NCBI RefSeq assembly: GCF_023101765.2
Contig: NC_064239.1
Coordinates: 8,067,315-8,131,314 of the forward strand
DNA from: Spodoptera frugiperda
Lineage: Eukaryota > Arthropoda > Insecta > Lepidoptera > Noctuidae
Length of the DNA stretch: 64,000 nt
Direction: 5' to 3'
Shown piece by piece: positions 12,101 to 27,100 of the stretch. Each line of letters begins with the position of its first letter. Position 1 is the first letter of the stretch. Both the position numbers and the translations under genes were made by a program. Under the pieces are notes generated by a model, which made no database searches, was not told the DNA's origin, and saw nothing but the letters and a program-made list of their open reading frames with translations.

Positions 12101-15100
12101 TGTGAATATTTTTTAATCGGTGCCTTACCAGAGACATAATGGTATCAGCCGATCTGCCGTCAGCTGGTATGTAGATGTACACAAGTTTATCGTGCTCGCT
12201 GGCTAATTTAAAAATCTCCTTCGGAAAAGTATTCCCGTCGGCCGGCCCGTCATCTCGCCGCGGTCGGTTGATATCTCTTTTGACCCGTATATTTTTTATT
12301 CCCTTCGTTACCTAAGCTTTTTCGTATCGTATCGAATCTCGAGGAGTCGTGTAGTCTCATTAAAATAATACAGGGCTACCGGATAATCTTATCCGGTGTG
12401 TTTCGATCGCAGATTGGGTGCGCGTGCGGCGATAACACCACGAGTTATTCAGACAGTGCACGCTCGATACGCTACTACTTTTTAATCCATTTTGCGACGA
12501 CATCTTCATTATTTGTACCTTTACCATAGTAATAAGGCTATACACGAGAGCCAAGGTTTACGACGCTCGTCAAACCTACGACTCAGTAGCGACATACGAA
12601 ATGCAAATCCCTTATAATATATTCATAAAATTATGTGTTACACATGTATGACAAAATCTTCCCGTCAAATAAAGTAGTACTAGCAAGTGTGTTTTTTATG
12701 AAGGGCACTCGGGAGCTTGCCTTTTAAAAAGTACTCTTATTTCGTGATGTGTAGGGTGAAAATTTGCGTAGTAAAGTAACGACCGCAAAAGATTTTACGT
12801 TCTAAATTTCACACATAATAAAGGGAAGCAATTCTTATGATTATTAGCGTGGAGACTGCGGGAATAATCCTCCGCAGTGACATCGCTGTGTGACATAAGC
12901 CGGAAAAATCTAATAACAATAAAATAAAATTGCCACGAGTTTGTAAATTTAAAAAAAAAGGCATAGGGAAGAAAATTCGTTTTCCGCGCCATGACAACCA
13001 TTACCATTACTTTGAATTTACCTTTTAAGAGGATCGTCAATTCCGTTAATGTGTTTATACTTAATCTATAAGCAGGGCAGCTCCATTGCTATATCGCTAG
13101 GCAGATTTTAATCCACGCATAAAATATTCTGTATAAATCATATCAGGCGTCTTTGTTAAAGCTCTAAAAGTGCTTAAATCAACAATATTCGTGAGTAATA
13201 TTTCCTTATGCTATTACTATTAAAATTTCACCTTAAGACTGGCGGAGACTTCCGATTCATTCGTGTTAAAACGTCTAAAGGGACCCGGGGTGTGATCTGA
13301 ATGCACACTTTTGTTTCCCAATTCAAAGCCCCATTTCGGTCGCTTCCACCGCAACGCTCGTTTAAATTATTTTGCCAGTTTTGAGTCGTAAATTTTACCA
13401 AGACTTTAATTGTTATTTTAACTGCAAGCTCAACTTCGTGTTCGCGATGGCGGGGGCCGTGAAAATATGTCTTAATTCGCTCACCCTATGACTTATGTTT
13501 CATTGAAATTAAACCGTTTCGTTCTTTGTACTTAAGCTATTTCACAGACAGGTAATAAATTCTCAGTTTTGTCTAACACCTTTTAAATTGTCCAAACTTG
13601 TAGTTACTAATGGTATTTTAATTTGTTCTCGATCACTCGGTGGATTTGTACAGAAGCAATGGAAACGACACTCCGAGGAGTCATTATTATAAATAAGTCG
13701 GTGCGCACTCGATCTCCCGAAGCACGTCTCATTCGAAATTTAAATATTATTGTTGTTTTGGCTGAGTGCAGCAAAATTGAAGAAAAATAGAATTTATCCT
13801 CGCGACCCTTCCCTACTCGGGAATCACATTTGACTGCCGGCAACAACATAAATAAAAAAAAAAACTTGACTTTTCGTATTCCCTGTTCCAAAATCGTTTA
13901 AGTATCGATTATGATTATCAGCTAATTACTTACCTTCGAAACATTATTAAATTGCGTAATCAAAATTGATCCTTTTGTTTATGGGTCTCGATCCTTTCAA
14001 TCATCTATCGACCATTGAGTTTCGATATCATAATAATTGTCCATAATTATATATTCCCTTGAACGGAGCGCATCGTTTTTATTGTTATTTTATTTATAAA
14101 GTAATAATTTTTCGTCGGACGCAAGTCGATCAGGTTTTAAATTTGATTGATCCGATATAAAGATCGATTTAATAATCGAGTGTTCCGCTTATGTTTTGGT
14201 TTTCTCTTTTATCGATAAACGTTTTCATAGGATCGGTTATGTTTTGCCTTCTTAGTGTCTGTGTTTCGATGATTTATTGGTCGCTAATTTTGATGTAAGT
14301 AATCGTTTTTATTTGATTCGATTGAGGATGGGATATGATTATTATAAAATTTTCGATAATGACTAGCATCGGATGTGTAGAGTAGTAATCGTAGTAATCG
14401 ATCGATGTGAGGTATCTGTGTCGCTGTAGTAAAACAATACGGAGATAGTTAGATGGTTGCTAAGTACGCAAGGACCACCGGGAGCACCTTTTGTTAAGGC
14501 TCTTCTACTCGCAAATCGCGAGATGCTGAGATACGCCGCATACCGACGCGGGCCCTTAATGGCCATCCCTCGACAAAGGTAATTTACGTCTCATGTGCGA
14601 AACCACTCTTAACTAAAAGCCCCTTAAATTACAGCATACACCGGGATTGATTCGAAATTAATCTCGCAACCGATGCGGTCTCGGATGGACGCTTTTTGTT
14701 CATAAAAAACTGTTATAGATGTTGTGGCTGAGGATTTATGACAAATCGATAAAAATAAGCACCTCCTCCTTTTTGAGGTTGCTTAACAGGTCGTCGGTTG
14801 CGACAAATCTGTATTGCTTTTTTATAATAAACACTATAATCACTTTTCTTGTGGCCTTTAAGGGATCTATCGAGATTGGTAAAGATATATGTTCCTACAT
14901 AGGTATCTGGGTACACCACACAAATGCTTGATTACCTTCGAAGCCCACGAAGATGTCTGTGTTCGAGGCCAAAACTTGGATTGAATACAAAATAATATTA
15001 GTAACAAACGATGAGTAAGCGAACGTTTCAATTTACAAGATCACAATCCCAGATAGCTATTGTGCGATATTCATACATTTATCTCGGGACCTTATTATAA

Positions 15101-18100
15101 GCTGCGCGAACGCAAGTTAACTTGTCTCTGGTTTATCGCGAAGATTTTTGTTCGTCGATACGGCGCATGAGCACCGACCGAGCTACCTTGCTCGTATGTT
15201 CGTATCATTGTAGATGCGTATCTCTGGTCACCAGTTCTTTTGACGCTTTAGGAATTACTGGTAATTGGCTATTATTTGTTTATCGTTTGTTTTCTTATAT
15301 CTACACTTCATTGATTTTCAAATTAGAGACTGAAATGCATGCAACATCATCTTAAGAGTAGTTTTAAAGATCAGACCCTGAATGCTACTTTGATAGACTG
15401 AGTAACAGCAGACCATTTGGTCTTCAATGCAATCATTTGGTCTTTTTATTCGAGTTTTTTTCCGATCGCTTCTAACAGATCTAATTCTAAAACTAAAGCA
15501 AATATTTCCTGCTTCCAATTCCAATCGATTGAAACATAACCACATCACCATACCTACATATTCCAATATCTTTATCTATTATCAGATTGTCTAGTAGCAG
15601 CGGTTGTTAATAGACTGTTACCTTACATCGAATCCGCTGGAATAATTAAAACGCTAACGGAATTATTAAGTGAAACTGTTCTCCTTGTATTGAACAAGAT
15701 AGTTGCGGGACCGATAACCTAAGCCACGTACATTAGAGTATTTATTTAACCCTAATATAGATATTTGTGGTGTTCCAGTCAGACCACTCCTCCCAGAACT
15801 AAGTAAGATAGTGAATGTTTGTTTGTTATGATTTATTAGATTGATTTGTAGTCCAAAAATGTTTTAAACTTTTATCCAAATCTAAACCTTAGCAACAAAA
15901 ATCACAGCATAAATAAAAACGATGTTTCTACTCAACAATCGCTAAGCATCAATTACAATTTTCTCATTGGAACACCCCTTGCGGACCTCACAGCACCTCT
16001 CAGCCATATTTTCAAATTAAATCTTTCAAGTAACTGCAGTAACCTTAGGTGCTAACAACGCGAGTTAATCAGCAAGATCCCCTTACGACCTCCATTAGAT
16101 AGACGCAGCTTAGGCACCTAATTGAATAAGGGACCAAATTAAACGGGCATGACCTCTTTCTATTCAAATTCGACTCCTCAGATGACTTTACATACGTATG
16201 GCGTTATATTAGGCTCTTATCGATGGCGAGATTAACCTGATTGAATGCATACCCTTCTGTGCTTTTGTGTACGATGTTTTACGCTGGTGTAGGTTAAAGA
16301 CAATAGTGGAGCGAGATATTGGCATATGTGTGATGGATAGGTTTAGGAATAGTATCTTAGTGCAAAAGGGTTGACAAAACAAGGAAGTAAACCGACTATT
16401 CAGTCTAAAGTATCATTCAATATCTACTTATTTGCCGGGTGTTGAATCGGATAAGCAAATATTTCTACATATTTTATCGTCGAAACAATATCTCATAACA
16501 ATTTTAAAAGTACTGTAGCATCGTTTCGTTTGACAGAGTTGATAACATATCTTGCATACCTAATGTAACTGTATCACCTGCAGCCAATTAGAGCTTGACA
16601 CTCAACTATCTATTCTTAGAATTTATAGCAATGATAGTTATACAAATGTCGCTAATGCTATTATTGAGTGAGAATGACTGTAGCAGCTTAAAGAGTACGT
16701 GACGAACATCATCTACTTTAAAGAAATATGTGTAACATTAGGTGCTATTACGCCATCAGCATTATGGTGGATTATTTAATGTCATCAATGTAATAATGCT
16801 CTCTGTGTGTTCTACTTAATTTAAATCGAATCCATCAACACATAATACATTTAGTTTAGTTTAGCATTAGACGGTACGAAGTTCACACAAATCGGATGTT
16901 CTCCCCTAATCATTTCCGTCAGGTTAGGTTTAATTGAAAGTTATGCAAATCTCTCAATTCGACTCCTTCACAATAGTACCGGGATTCCGAATGAGTTAAT
17001 CCGTGTTTATGCTCCTAATCGGCCCCTTGCTGAAGCCTTGTTACCGGTTTAGTTCACTGTTAAATTTATACAATGCCTTTTGTATACAATGAACCATTTA
17101 TTTAACTTAAAATGTTATTTATGCCAACATTTTCTTTTATTGGATTTATCTTATTGAACTTTGCGATTTAAGGCAGATTCTTTAGGTAGCCGATGCTTTT
17201 TGTACACTGTCAACAAATTCTTATTTTAACGAAAATATTTTTTGTTACAGCTGAACTTAAAATGGACGTGTTGAGGGAACGAGAAGTAAAAGACAACCTC
17301 GAAAGGCAACTCCTCGACGAGCAGAAAATGCGGGGTGAGTACTATCTTACTATTGCATGGTTAACTTACAACCAACATCTATATCTAGCCCAGGATAGTG
17401 TTACCACAAAGTATTCGTATCGTCTGAAATATGTGGAAACGGTCGATAACAAGCAAGGGATTCCGTAAAGAACAAATAGGGCTTAATTTGAACACGTTCA
17501 TAAATCACGGTTGAATGGTCCGCGCCGCATTGGCCACAATTAACAGGAGATCTTGTTACGAGAGCATTGTCTTCCTCCTCGGCGCGTTATTTATTTCCAA
17601 CATTAAAACTATTATTTTCTCATATTACACGGCGTGCCTTATGTTGCCAATTTTCTTTCCGTGCCACCGACCCATCGGCGCCTCTTCCATAATTGTTTAT
17701 ACCACAATGTGTTGTGGGTGTTCAATTAATTCCATTTTTATACGTATTTTCACACGTTATAACCACACAACGTCTCTTATTGTTAATGTTATCTATTTGT
17801 TTCTGTACTTTCCCAAGCCGGTGCTCGCGTGTTCCAACGTTTTCTTCGATTTATAGGTTCATTGATAGTTTTATGGGTTCCTTTGACGTCTACGTAATCA
17901 CCATAATTATGCTATTTATTAAGACAATTTTGCTTCGCTACATTGAAGGTTTAAATTTGTTTGAGGTATAAACGACGTTCATTTATTGCTGTAGGTCAAA
18001 GCTACCATAATTGGAAAATGTATACAGCCGTAATTCGTAATCTGTGAAATTACAATAACTTTGCATATTATATCGTATGTACGGCGATACAGTTTGTCGT

Positions 18101-21100
18101 ATCATTTTGCATTTAATCATAGCGCAGTGCTAGTCCAAACAAACGTAAAGGTTAATTCGACGAACGCACAATACCACCCTTTCTTCGAGTACAACGTGAT
18201 GTCAGCCGGTAAAAAGAAAACCGACAGAATGGAGGTAACCTTTGTACAAATGTCAGGCGACATGGCAACGTGAACTGACGCCTTGAGACAAAGGGTTTAA
18301 TTCTATTGAAGACAATACGAGCCATATTGAGCTTTAAACATAAAATAATAACGCATTAATTCGCATCATGTCAGCTCTAAGAACGATTTTACATGTCACA
18401 AACGACATAAAGGTGGCGTAGATATATTATCGGGGTAGACATTTCTCTTGTGCTAATATAAATTTAAATGTTAATAAAGGGACGACAGGTCGGCAAGCTT
18501 GCTGTAGCGTATAATGAAAATAATTATTGCTTCTGAAACATGCATTATAATTATATGACCGCTAAGTGCACACTACAAAATTATTGTTACTAACAATCTG
18601 TAATAATTTTCATAAAACTAGGTGCTTAGTGCTAAGCCAGTGTAAATTGTACGTTGTTTATAATAGCCGTGAAATCGCTGCTAATGGGTTTTCTAGACTA
18701 TTTGGCGATCTTCGATCTAGTTTAAAAGCTTTTTGACAACTTATCTACTGGTGCTAACACCTTTATCGACGGCTCTTCCGTTCCACAGTCCGACACTGTT
18801 ATAAAATGATATTGGTGCAGAGCGTTGTCTTTCTCTCAATGAAAAAGCGCACACTCGTATCAATCATTGTGAGCTCACAATAGTACAATAGTATAAAGGG
18901 TCGTCTGAAGCTCGCTTACCAACAGGTGTCGAGCACGCAACCTGTCTCTTCTTATAATTACTATCTATTGTAATAATGTTCACTGATCCGTAAACTAAAG
19001 GAATCCCGCAGTTTTATGCAAATAAACTAAACACTAACACGCACACTGCGTGGGATACAAACGCATGAACAAGATATCATATTTCGGGTATGTTATGGTC
19101 GTATGGATGTAAGTAAGTAGAACGGCAACAAAGAGGGAAATGGAGGCTCCATACATAATTCACACGGTGAATGAACTCGATTGCGACGTGAGCAATACTG
19201 TTAATTGCCAAAAACCAATCATCAGATAGCGGTGTACGCGTCGACGCTGTGAAATACCACTTTAGTTACAAAAGCTCGCGCCACCAATAGTGCTTCATGG
19301 AGCCTGAGATGAATAGTCACCGCTTCCCTGGAATTTACCACTCTTTATTACATTTTGACACATTTTAACCTGAAACTTCTGAATATGAAACGAACTAAAA
19401 AAAAACGTAAAACTGCAACGATCGTGTTTGGAAATAATGTATCGCCTTAGGATTATTAAAATGACTGAACAGTATAAAATTGATCGATAATAACAGTGAA
19501 ATGTCCGATCTCTGATGGTGATAAGATTGATCTTAAACATCTTATGAGGTTAATTTCTAGCGATGATGTAAGAAAATGGACACACGAACATCGTTTCTGT
19601 ATGGGTTATTAAATAGAGAATCCTATTTAAATACAAATACTAGTGCATTTACCTGTAAAACGTGGGTTAATACTAGTTTACGTGTGGCTACGATTTTAGA
19701 GCAAGTCGTACACTGGTTACCGCGATCCAATAACAATCAATCAGGCCTATGGATCGCCGTGCACCATGAAAATTGGAATAGAGCCGACGAGCCTAATCAA
19801 CCTTCGCGGACCACGTCCATTCATAATAGATATTGTATTGAATAGTCCAATATCGCATGGGCATCTAGCGCTTTCGTAATGCACCGCGATTCTATTTAAA
19901 TGGCGTACTATGGAGGTAATCTGTGTTATTAATTTACTATTGAAAATTAGAATTCATTGGCTAGCAGCTGTTTCTGATCTCCTTTAAACGAGGATGAGCA
20001 TAAAAGGAATATCTTAACTCTAACTCTTAAAACGAGACCTAATTAGAAAATTAATTCCCTACAATGCTGCCTAATAATTAATCTTATATTAATTTTAGGC
20101 ACTAGTAAGTAGGGTTCAGCGTGTATCTTACTCAGTCATTTTGATATATTCGTTTATAATTGAGTCGGACTGTGCCCTCGGTAAGGGACACCCTTGAGGG
20201 TGCTCCTTCATTACCAAGGATGTTATGAGTTCGAAGGGAAATCGGAAGACTTTCATAGTTCTCGCCCTATGATTTTGAGGCGTTCCGGTCATGGCTTTAA
20301 CCTTTCCGAAGCAGGGACGTAATCAGAAATAATATTTGATTGTGACACACTTTAATTTAGCTTCTAAATATCTATAACATACGAAGAATAGATAACAGTT
20401 CATTTATCAAACAATACTAAATGTTAATGAACAGTATAACAACATCTTACTTACAATATCATCTAATAACACTGGCATCATAACTGTTTCGCATCCCTCT
20501 ATCCAAATACGGCTCTGTGGCCCCCTTCCATGCATCAGAGACGCAAAGGAGTTGGTATAATTCTCATTGTGTTCGAGATTGTGTAATTAAATAACATGTA
20601 GGCCTCAACATTACAGGCGTCTTGAAAGGGTTCGCAATGGAAATGTTACGCCAATTATGCGTACATTATGTCCGGAATGAAGGGTTATCGATGTCTGCTC
20701 AAGATATACCTCGGAATCGGGGAATTTGATATTATGTTTCTTCCGTTTGCAAATTAATATTAAGAACTTTGTTTTGTGTATGGAATGTAGCAGAAATTAT
20801 AACGTTGTTAGAAAAAAATACAGGTGATAAAATCAATCTTATGCTTTGTTATAAATAACAATCGATAGACAATGTCGTGGGTAATTAATTATGATGGATC
20901 AGCACACTTAACTCAATACAATTAAAAGGTTTCAATCAATACTGCGGTTCTGATCATTTTCTATACTTGCTTACAATTAAAAGACATCATAATTTATAGA
21001 CTTTTATAGAAACAATAATTTTTAAATTGTTATTAATATCGTAATTTGTTCTCGCTTAATCAATGTCCAATGAATGAGTTATTTGTAGTGTATAAATAAA

Positions 21101-24100
21101 ACTCAACATGTTAATGAATGCAGATGTAATGACAGATTTTGATTTGCATATTGTACGTGAATGTACAGTCGAAAGCAAGTCAACCTATCCTTTTTATCAA
21201 ATTTCTTTATTACAATTTCAACTTTACAGTATTGATATAAAGTTGAAAATCCATTAAATAGAATTGACAGGTTAGAGTTGGTTGAACTGCTGACTGTATA
21301 TCAAGGCAGTGTTAGCAAACGGACATTTGACGTCAGCGGGCCCCTACTAACATTATCACTGACGGACAGTCGAGTGATCAAATTCAAATGAAATCGTTTA
21401 ACAGGCGAACAATCGTATCAACATACGTCAGTAGTCAGTGCGATCTATCGCTGACTGACTCCCCCACGATAATTGTATTAGTTCATACATTTGAAGCCCG
21501 ATGACTGGACTATCATTTTCCTATGGGCGTTTGTGTATCTAGTGTAGGGCTATTTCATTGCCTGTTTGTGGTAGTACAGTTCACGTAGAAATAGTAACAC
21601 GGACATTTTATAATAAAAATATAATATTCTTCTTTATTTTCCATAAAACTTAATTAAAGACTACTTTTGCTAAGGTCGTCAAATAACCCCTTTTGTACTC
21701 TTGAATCCATAAATCCTTCTTACATAATAAAACAACACAGTCTACGTAAATAGACGGCATTTACTTGCATCCAATCAGCTTAGCAATTTACTGTCCTTCA
21801 ATTCGGCTGCACTGTGGCCTTAATAGATACAATCTGTCGAATGCGCATTGGACGTCGTCGGTGCTATTGTGCGATGCAGACGGAAGCATCCTATTACAGG
21901 GCGGCGCAGTACGTTTGTGTAGCCTAACTATGTTACCAACCGTTCCGATTGTTGATAAATCGCTGCAGCTGTATAGGAATACTATTCTGAGGTTATTTCT
22001 ATTGACTTTTACACTGTGTTCATTTCCATTAAAGTGACAAAGCTGCTCTAGCTTCAGAATTGTTTCGTTTAAATTGAATCCCTCGCTCTTTAAATGACAA
22101 AATTCATCTGAAAATCAAGTAAAATGTGAGTCCTCTATTAACATGTAAGTAATGGAAAGGAATCCGCAAATGAAGTCGGAGTTCTCATAAAAATGCCGAC
22201 GATATCTCACGCCGGGAGTGGGAAAATGAAAAAATATTTCGAGTACACGGTAAATCCTGACCACGAGGCGACGTGCGACCCCGCGCTCTACCGGACAGAT
22301 ACGAACCATGTACGGAATTCAATTACCGAAAACACTTACATACTTTTTAGGGTTCAGTACGCACCTAGATAATGTTTGTGAATTTACGAGTAAATCTACA
22401 AAGGAAGATTTTGTAACTTCAGATTTATTTTGGAAAACAACACTAAACCCCGTTTTAATGAATATAAAAGACGCGTCAACTAAACTACTATTTCTGCAAT
22501 TCAGTATTTTATTACAGTTTTCCACTATTCTATTTCAATCTATCAATTAACCACTGTGTAGCAACATTCAATTGTCTCTCCTATCATTAAGTTGATACCA
22601 TTAAACACAGGTTGTGTACGGAACCATAATAGCAGAGGTTCCGAAGCGAACCGGTTTCAACTTATTACGATATTTAGCTATCTGCACTCACATATTTCAA
22701 TAAATACATAGCTACGGTATCACAGATACTAAATTACATTAATCTAAAAATATGATATGGAATTAGTTAGTAAAATTGTTTCACAGTCATGTTAAAATTA
22801 AAAGTCCATTTCAGATAGTGACATCACGTTCACAACTATTTCTCTGGTTATAAGTCTTAAATAAAATGAAGACGAACACACATAAATAAAAACATTCACG
22901 TACCTACTTCATCATGAAGTATGTCCAAATATAGGCACAAAAAGTTGCGTGAATCAAATAAGCTTACTAGACGACACAAAAATAGATATACTTAAAGTAA
23001 AAAGTAATGAAAGTCAATTATTAATATCGAAACCAAAACCCACACTTGTTTGGTTGGATTTTTTGCAAGTGTGAGATCTGGCAGAAGTTACCGGCGTTCG
23101 GCGCTACAAAGTTTTCGTGGGCGATGTCGGGTAAATATTTACACAGGAACGTTGCTTTCGTGGTTTTATTCGTTTTTTTCTTGAGGTTCCAATGTGGCCG
23201 GTGGAAAAATTGTTTCAAACTGTTTCGTTGTTTCGTGCTCATTATCCAACCTGTTTCCATCTTCTAATTGGAACATTAGTGGGCTGGTTACATCTATATC
23301 GACTATCGAGGTTTCTTTTCCTTCACGTCTCTATTCTTTAACAACATGACTGTACTACTTCTTTCATACACTTTTGTCATTAAAACTCTTTACTGCATCA
23401 TCTATTCTTCTCGTAAGTTGGTAATATTTTCGGTCTCCTGTAAGCTCAAACTATTCATTTATTACTCTACTTTCTGAATTGTCACACAAGTCTTCACGTG
23501 TTGGTATAATTTCTACATCAGTTCTGTTTAATTCTCCGCCATACTTCTGATTTTCTATTACAGCTGTGGTATCCACTACGTGACATTTTTCCCGATACGC
23601 ATGTACTCCGCGATGCAGGACACGCTCCCTATGCATGATCTTATCTCGTACATTCCATGGTACATTGTTTTGTATTTTTTGCTGTAATCTGTAATCATAT
23701 TAATTTTAAAGGTTAAGTATTTGATGCTGTTTAAAAGTGTGTTACTCAGATATACTACTGAATCTCTGTATATGAAAATTAGTTGAACACTTACGATATT
23801 TAACGCAGATTGAGTGCTAGAAAATTACATTCATAAGCTCCTTATAGAAAAATTGGAAAAACATCCTCAGGAATGTATATAAAATGTGATTAGCGTTGGT
23901 CCCGCGGCTGTTCTCGTGAAATGAAGCGGAGTATGAGATCCAACGTGCGGAAGTAATGGAAATGATTAGATTTCACCGACTGGTCAGTTCCGAGTTCCGA
24001 CCCAATCTATTCCACGTAATTCTATTATGCATTTGAAAAATGAAAATGTGCGGCCATTTCAATTTGAGTTTATCAAACATCATTTATTTGTGTTCCATTA

Positions 24101-27100
24101 TGTTGTTCCATCGTTTCCAATGCCCCATGTTTATCTACAACATGTTTTGGGGTTAAATTATGAAATAAAAATTAACTGCCTTGTTCGTCGAAATTAATTG
24201 AACCGCTAAATAGGATTCCCATTTTGAGGTTTATTGAAATGTTTTATTGTTATTTCAATGGTTGAAATAAATCCAAGCGTTAAGAAGCACCCTATAAGTT
24301 TGTCGCGAAATGGTAAGTAACACTAAAGGGCGGCTCGAAGACGTTGAAACGAAGAGCATAGCATTACACATTTCACGGCTAAGTAGAATCCGATGTAGAG
24401 TCCGCGCCGTTGTACCGATGGACACTCCAATTGACTACCTTTTAAGAACTAGCGCTATGTCCTCGCCTTATCGGGATGCTGTAGGCTGTTGTGCGTCCGA
24501 CTTCTTTAATTTATCTTGTTACTCTTCCTGATAGTACCTAGTATTGTTCAAGTCCTCTTCGGCTCTCTTTGCTCCAAACATTCTTTATACGCAACAACTT
24601 GAACCTTTTGCCTTTATTCATCTCCCACGTTTAATCAAGATCAGCACAATTATACGTAAACACAAAATTAATTAAGAACGCTATCGAATGTAAAGGAAAC
24701 CTTACCGATCTTACGAACATAATAAAAACCGCAAAAATATTTACTCGAACACATTTTTACATTGAAGCAATCAAGGAGATATCCGATATATAAATTAAAA
24801 CAGTGCAAACTATCCAAAGATAGGCGTTTTATAATCAAGAAAATAGCAGTCCAAGCAGTCCACTGCATGACGTTTAATTTAACAAACCATCAACATTTGT
24901 AGTGAGATAACGAAACGGAAAGCCGACGAAGGTTCACAATGTAGGCAACCTTGTAATTACTACTACTGTAATTATAAACTTGTAACCGACACATCCATAC
25001 AACGTCGCTAATCAAGACGCTATTCAGATTCATTATACCTAAGAGAAAAGCAATAAATATAACGCCCTAATAAAATCTCGCACAACATAGGAAATAATAA
25101 TAAAATATTACAAGAGCCCGAGATTTTGTCTAATTAATTTTGTATGTACGTTCTGTGGGGCCGCGACGTCTTGGGAGTAACATACAATGAGTCCGGAAAA
25201 CCGAAGGCGAGGTGGTAACAAGATCCACCAACGAGCTAAATTAGAATTTATGATTGTATGTGAAATTGTTAGAACGGGTTTCAATGTATATTATAATGTT
25301 TCGCTGTAATAAGATGGAGATGAAACGAAGTTAAGCGGAAAATTGGCGAAATATCTAATGAACTTTGTAATTAGTGTATTGTCTTTGTTATGAATTGCTC
25401 CATTCACGAGAGATTGCTGTTATTTTAGTTAGAGATTGACATTTAATTTCAGTTATTAAGATTATTTCTTTCATAGAACAAATTGGACTAATTGATGAAC
25501 GAGTGTATAGATCAAAGATGTGACGACTTTAAAATCATGACCGGTGACAAAACGTATGTAATTCGATCGAGCATTCAGTCAAAACTTAACCAAACAGGGC
25601 TGACCAAAATCACGACAGTGTTCTTCATCCATCCGGCGAGCCGGCACCGGTAGTGTGACGGTTTGAAGTGAACACGGCAAGAAGTGTCGCGGCCGAGCCG
25701 TGGCCGTCCACCGCGAGCTGTCGATTATACAACTGAGTGCACGCGCCGTGAGCCAGCTCGCCGTGTCCGTAACATGATACTAAACGTGTCGCTTTTAACT
25801 GTAATTATAATTCTCTAGCTTTAAATACGATTAGCAGAAAGTTTATGACACGTCTCTCTATTCCACTTCGATGGTTTCATTATGAAATTCTCTATTTGCT
25901 TTCACAATGTTCTAGTGTAAACAGTCTGATTCGTTACTTGGAACTTGTATACATCATGTTATTCAAATCATGACTTAATAATTATGTTTCAAACATTACC
26001 TAAATGTTTGTGCAAACCCCAAAAAGCATCCAAATTCGTGGCGAACAACTAATTAATAAACAAAACTATTTCTGAATTCTATCGAGTCGACTACAAATGA
26101 ACAAATTTAGCAAAATTTGAGCTACAATTTTCAAATTGCCCACCAGAGCGTATGAACTACTGAGGCGGAGTTGCGTGTTAGCGCCAGACCACTGGGAGTT
26201 AGAACTCTGTTCAAAACTGGCGGTCGGCGACACTGGAATGAGTCAGCCGGCCACCAGGCGAAGGTAATGTGAATACTGGCCACCCGTGCGCCATGCGCCA
26301 CTCGCGCTCTACGAAATACTGCTCACGAAATACTGGCTCCATGTGTTAACACTTTGTCACGACGACGATAACACTGACACATTGCCAAATACAATCAAAC
26401 AGATTAAAAAATCGATGGCAGGAAGCGAAATTGGAAAATAAGGAAGAAAACTCTGTTTCCTAAAAACCCCGACAATGTTGATTAAATCCGACAACGGAAA
26501 AGATTAAACGTGACTTGATAAAATCCATTTCAAATATTAAACCAAAACAATACTAATCGAAGAAAATTGGCCGCCAAAACATCCCCTCGTAAATCCGATT
26601 CACTGCAATAACAACATCAAGTAGATTTATAATTATCGAAAGAGCGTTTAAGTCGCGTTTTAATTATAGAAACAAACAAAAACAGGAATCTCCAATGTCT
26701 TAGTGGAGTTTCGGAGTGAGTTGGGGCTTTAATTCAAAACTCTTTGTTGTGGAAATAATTTTCTTCAATAGGGGTGAGACACGAGTTAGAGATCGGAAGT
26801 CATAGCAACAATTACCGTAAATCATGACGATTGTTCACTAAAAGGTATCTAATTGAGCTTAGCCCCTATAAATCCGTTCTGTTAAAAATTGAATTCATGT
26901 TATTTGTGAGATCTATTTCTAATTTTTCCTCAAAGAAGCTCTCTCTACGATCAAGAAAAAATTAAAAAAGTTTTGAATTTAGTTGGTTTATTGTTAGAAT
27001 TTTTTATACTTACTCTATTTTGGTCCAATAATTTTGGAGCGTAAGAAAATCAGAGACAGGCAAATGGTTTTAGGAAAGTTAAAAAGGCATTGCCTCACCC

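Larger units (their letters stand above)
4791..17250 (+). other. dac: dac intron, 12.5 kb
   Basis: GTATGT..TTACAG intron, phase 1. It is mostly unique AT-rich DNA with no recognisable transposon. Two patches differ from the background: 7.9-9.35 kb (GC-rich, with two CTCF-like motifs) and about 11.78-12.27 kb (several GC-richer blocks between AT-rich runs). Both are candidates for regulatory DNA. No coding exon is supportable on either strand. Confidence 0.85.

Noticed and set aside
17515..17856. 113-codon hydrophobic open frame
   Set aside because: AT-rich intron sequence, no recognised family and no coding-like composition; most likely chance.
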